From Doris montereyensis (lineage: Eukaryota > Mollusca > Gastropoda > Nudibranchia > Dorididae): a DNA stretch of 64,000 nucleotides. A program made the position numbers and the translations under genes. How positions within the stretch are numbered: the stretch's first letter is position 1; every line of letters starts with the position of its first letter. Location of the stretch: positions 60,001 to 124,000 of the forward strand of contig JAXRKP010000942.1 in the NCBI GenBank assembly GCA_037039925.1, written 5' to 3'. The notes under the pieces are model-generated. The model did not search any database and had not been told where the DNA came from. It saw nothing but the letters and a program-made list of their open reading frames with translations. Shown in pieces: positions 63,601 through 64,000 of this stretch.

Positions 63601-63705
63601 TTAGCTTTTGGTCGGTCAAGACCCACCTGCAGGGCAGCAAGAGACCCGTGGAGGGCGGGACCGCCTAATCCCCCGTACATGTGCTTACCTGTCCACTCCC
63701 GGCAA
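60617..63705 (-). mobile_element. LINE copy 3, near full length (endonuclease + reverse transcriptase)
   Basis: Read on the minus strand from 63705: 5' region with CAGGGTTAAC words; endonuclease (LIMAYGPNEDATKEEKDIFE, MILGDLNARV, GGRLIDFCLKNN; 63294-62932); a Lys/Glu-rich linker (62593-62333); polymerase N-part (VKLGKAPRADQVYPEI, VPDDWKKGAVVPIHKKGS, SNYRGISLLSVPG; 62287-61850); VRQGCTLSPLLF near 61560; FADDLVLFG near 61405; and a C-terminal LRLFGHVNRMNDNRIAK near 60860. It ends in an (AAAG)n tail at about 60617-60650. Stops and frame shifts make it inactive as read. It lies directly upstream of AMDHD2. APE-type non-LTR element; clade not resolved. Confidence 0.92.
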
Positions 63706-64000
63706 TTTCTTTTCTACTTTTGGCAATCAATGGGTTCTCAATTACCCTAGCCTATATGTTTGGAGAGCAAAATGTTATACAAATGTATAATTAAACTCCG
63801 TAATATGTTTTTTGCTCTTTAAAAGATTCTGTCAGTTTTGTTTTTCATGCATAGGGTTCAAACAATCAACAAATTTATAATTGAATAGTAGTTATCCTGA
63901 AAGAAAATTTTTAAATGTAGGATTTGGAAAGATACTTCACTAATGTTCTCGTACATCACCTTACCTCTTGATTAAATTGTATGCTAGAATAAATAATAGG
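63706..64000. other. Window end, nothing recognised
   Basis: AT-rich sequence with no conserved frame or repeat family seen. Confidence 0.4.

Overview
The window looks like animal (metazoan) nuclear DNA, most likely from a mollusc or another lophotrochozoan. It is AT-rich, has short exons in long introns with GT-AG junctions, and carries several non-LTR retrotransposon remnants, tRNA-derived SINEs and TIR DNA elements. The species call is inference; the animal call rests on animal-type bifunctional PAICS, Fe-S type PPAT, AMDHD2 and a doublecortin-like-kinase tail.

Layout: (1) 256-1669, plus strand: the last three coding exons of a CAMK-group kinase that resembles doublecortin-like kinases. 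(2) 7195-15759, minus strand: PAICS in ten exons, flanked and invaded by SINEs and a pogo-like TIR element with a large palindrome. (3) 15760-21199: a divergent intergenic gap holding a CpG-containing patch, a LINE fragment, a SINE and two long CT microsatellites. (4) 21200-33868, plus strand: PPAT in twelve exons, including an 18-bp microexon. (5) 33869-52537: a repeat-rich, gene-free gap with LINE fragments, four minisatellite arrays, a TTAA-flanked TIR element and an internally deleted LINE. (6) 52538-60486, minus strand: AMDHD2 in nine exons, with a SINE, a LINE tail and a TIR element in its introns. (7) 60617-63705, minus strand: the longest copy of the LINE family.

Biology: PPAT (first committed step) and PAICS (two mid-pathway steps) act in de novo IMP synthesis and lie head to head, as the vertebrate pair does. 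AMDHD2 deacetylates GlcNAc-6-phosphate in amino-sugar turnover and is a neighbour with no obvious shared pathway step.

Caution: all four genes are recognisable at protein level and nearly all splice sites are intact, yet about a dozen coding exons carry 1-2 base indels, many in short homopolymers. This fits consensus error in the assembly better than four decayed genes, though PAICS is hit hardest. I did not find a clearly new gene system. The oddest structure is an abridged, colinear second copy of the PAICS exon 2 region inside PAICS intron 1 (14765-15595).
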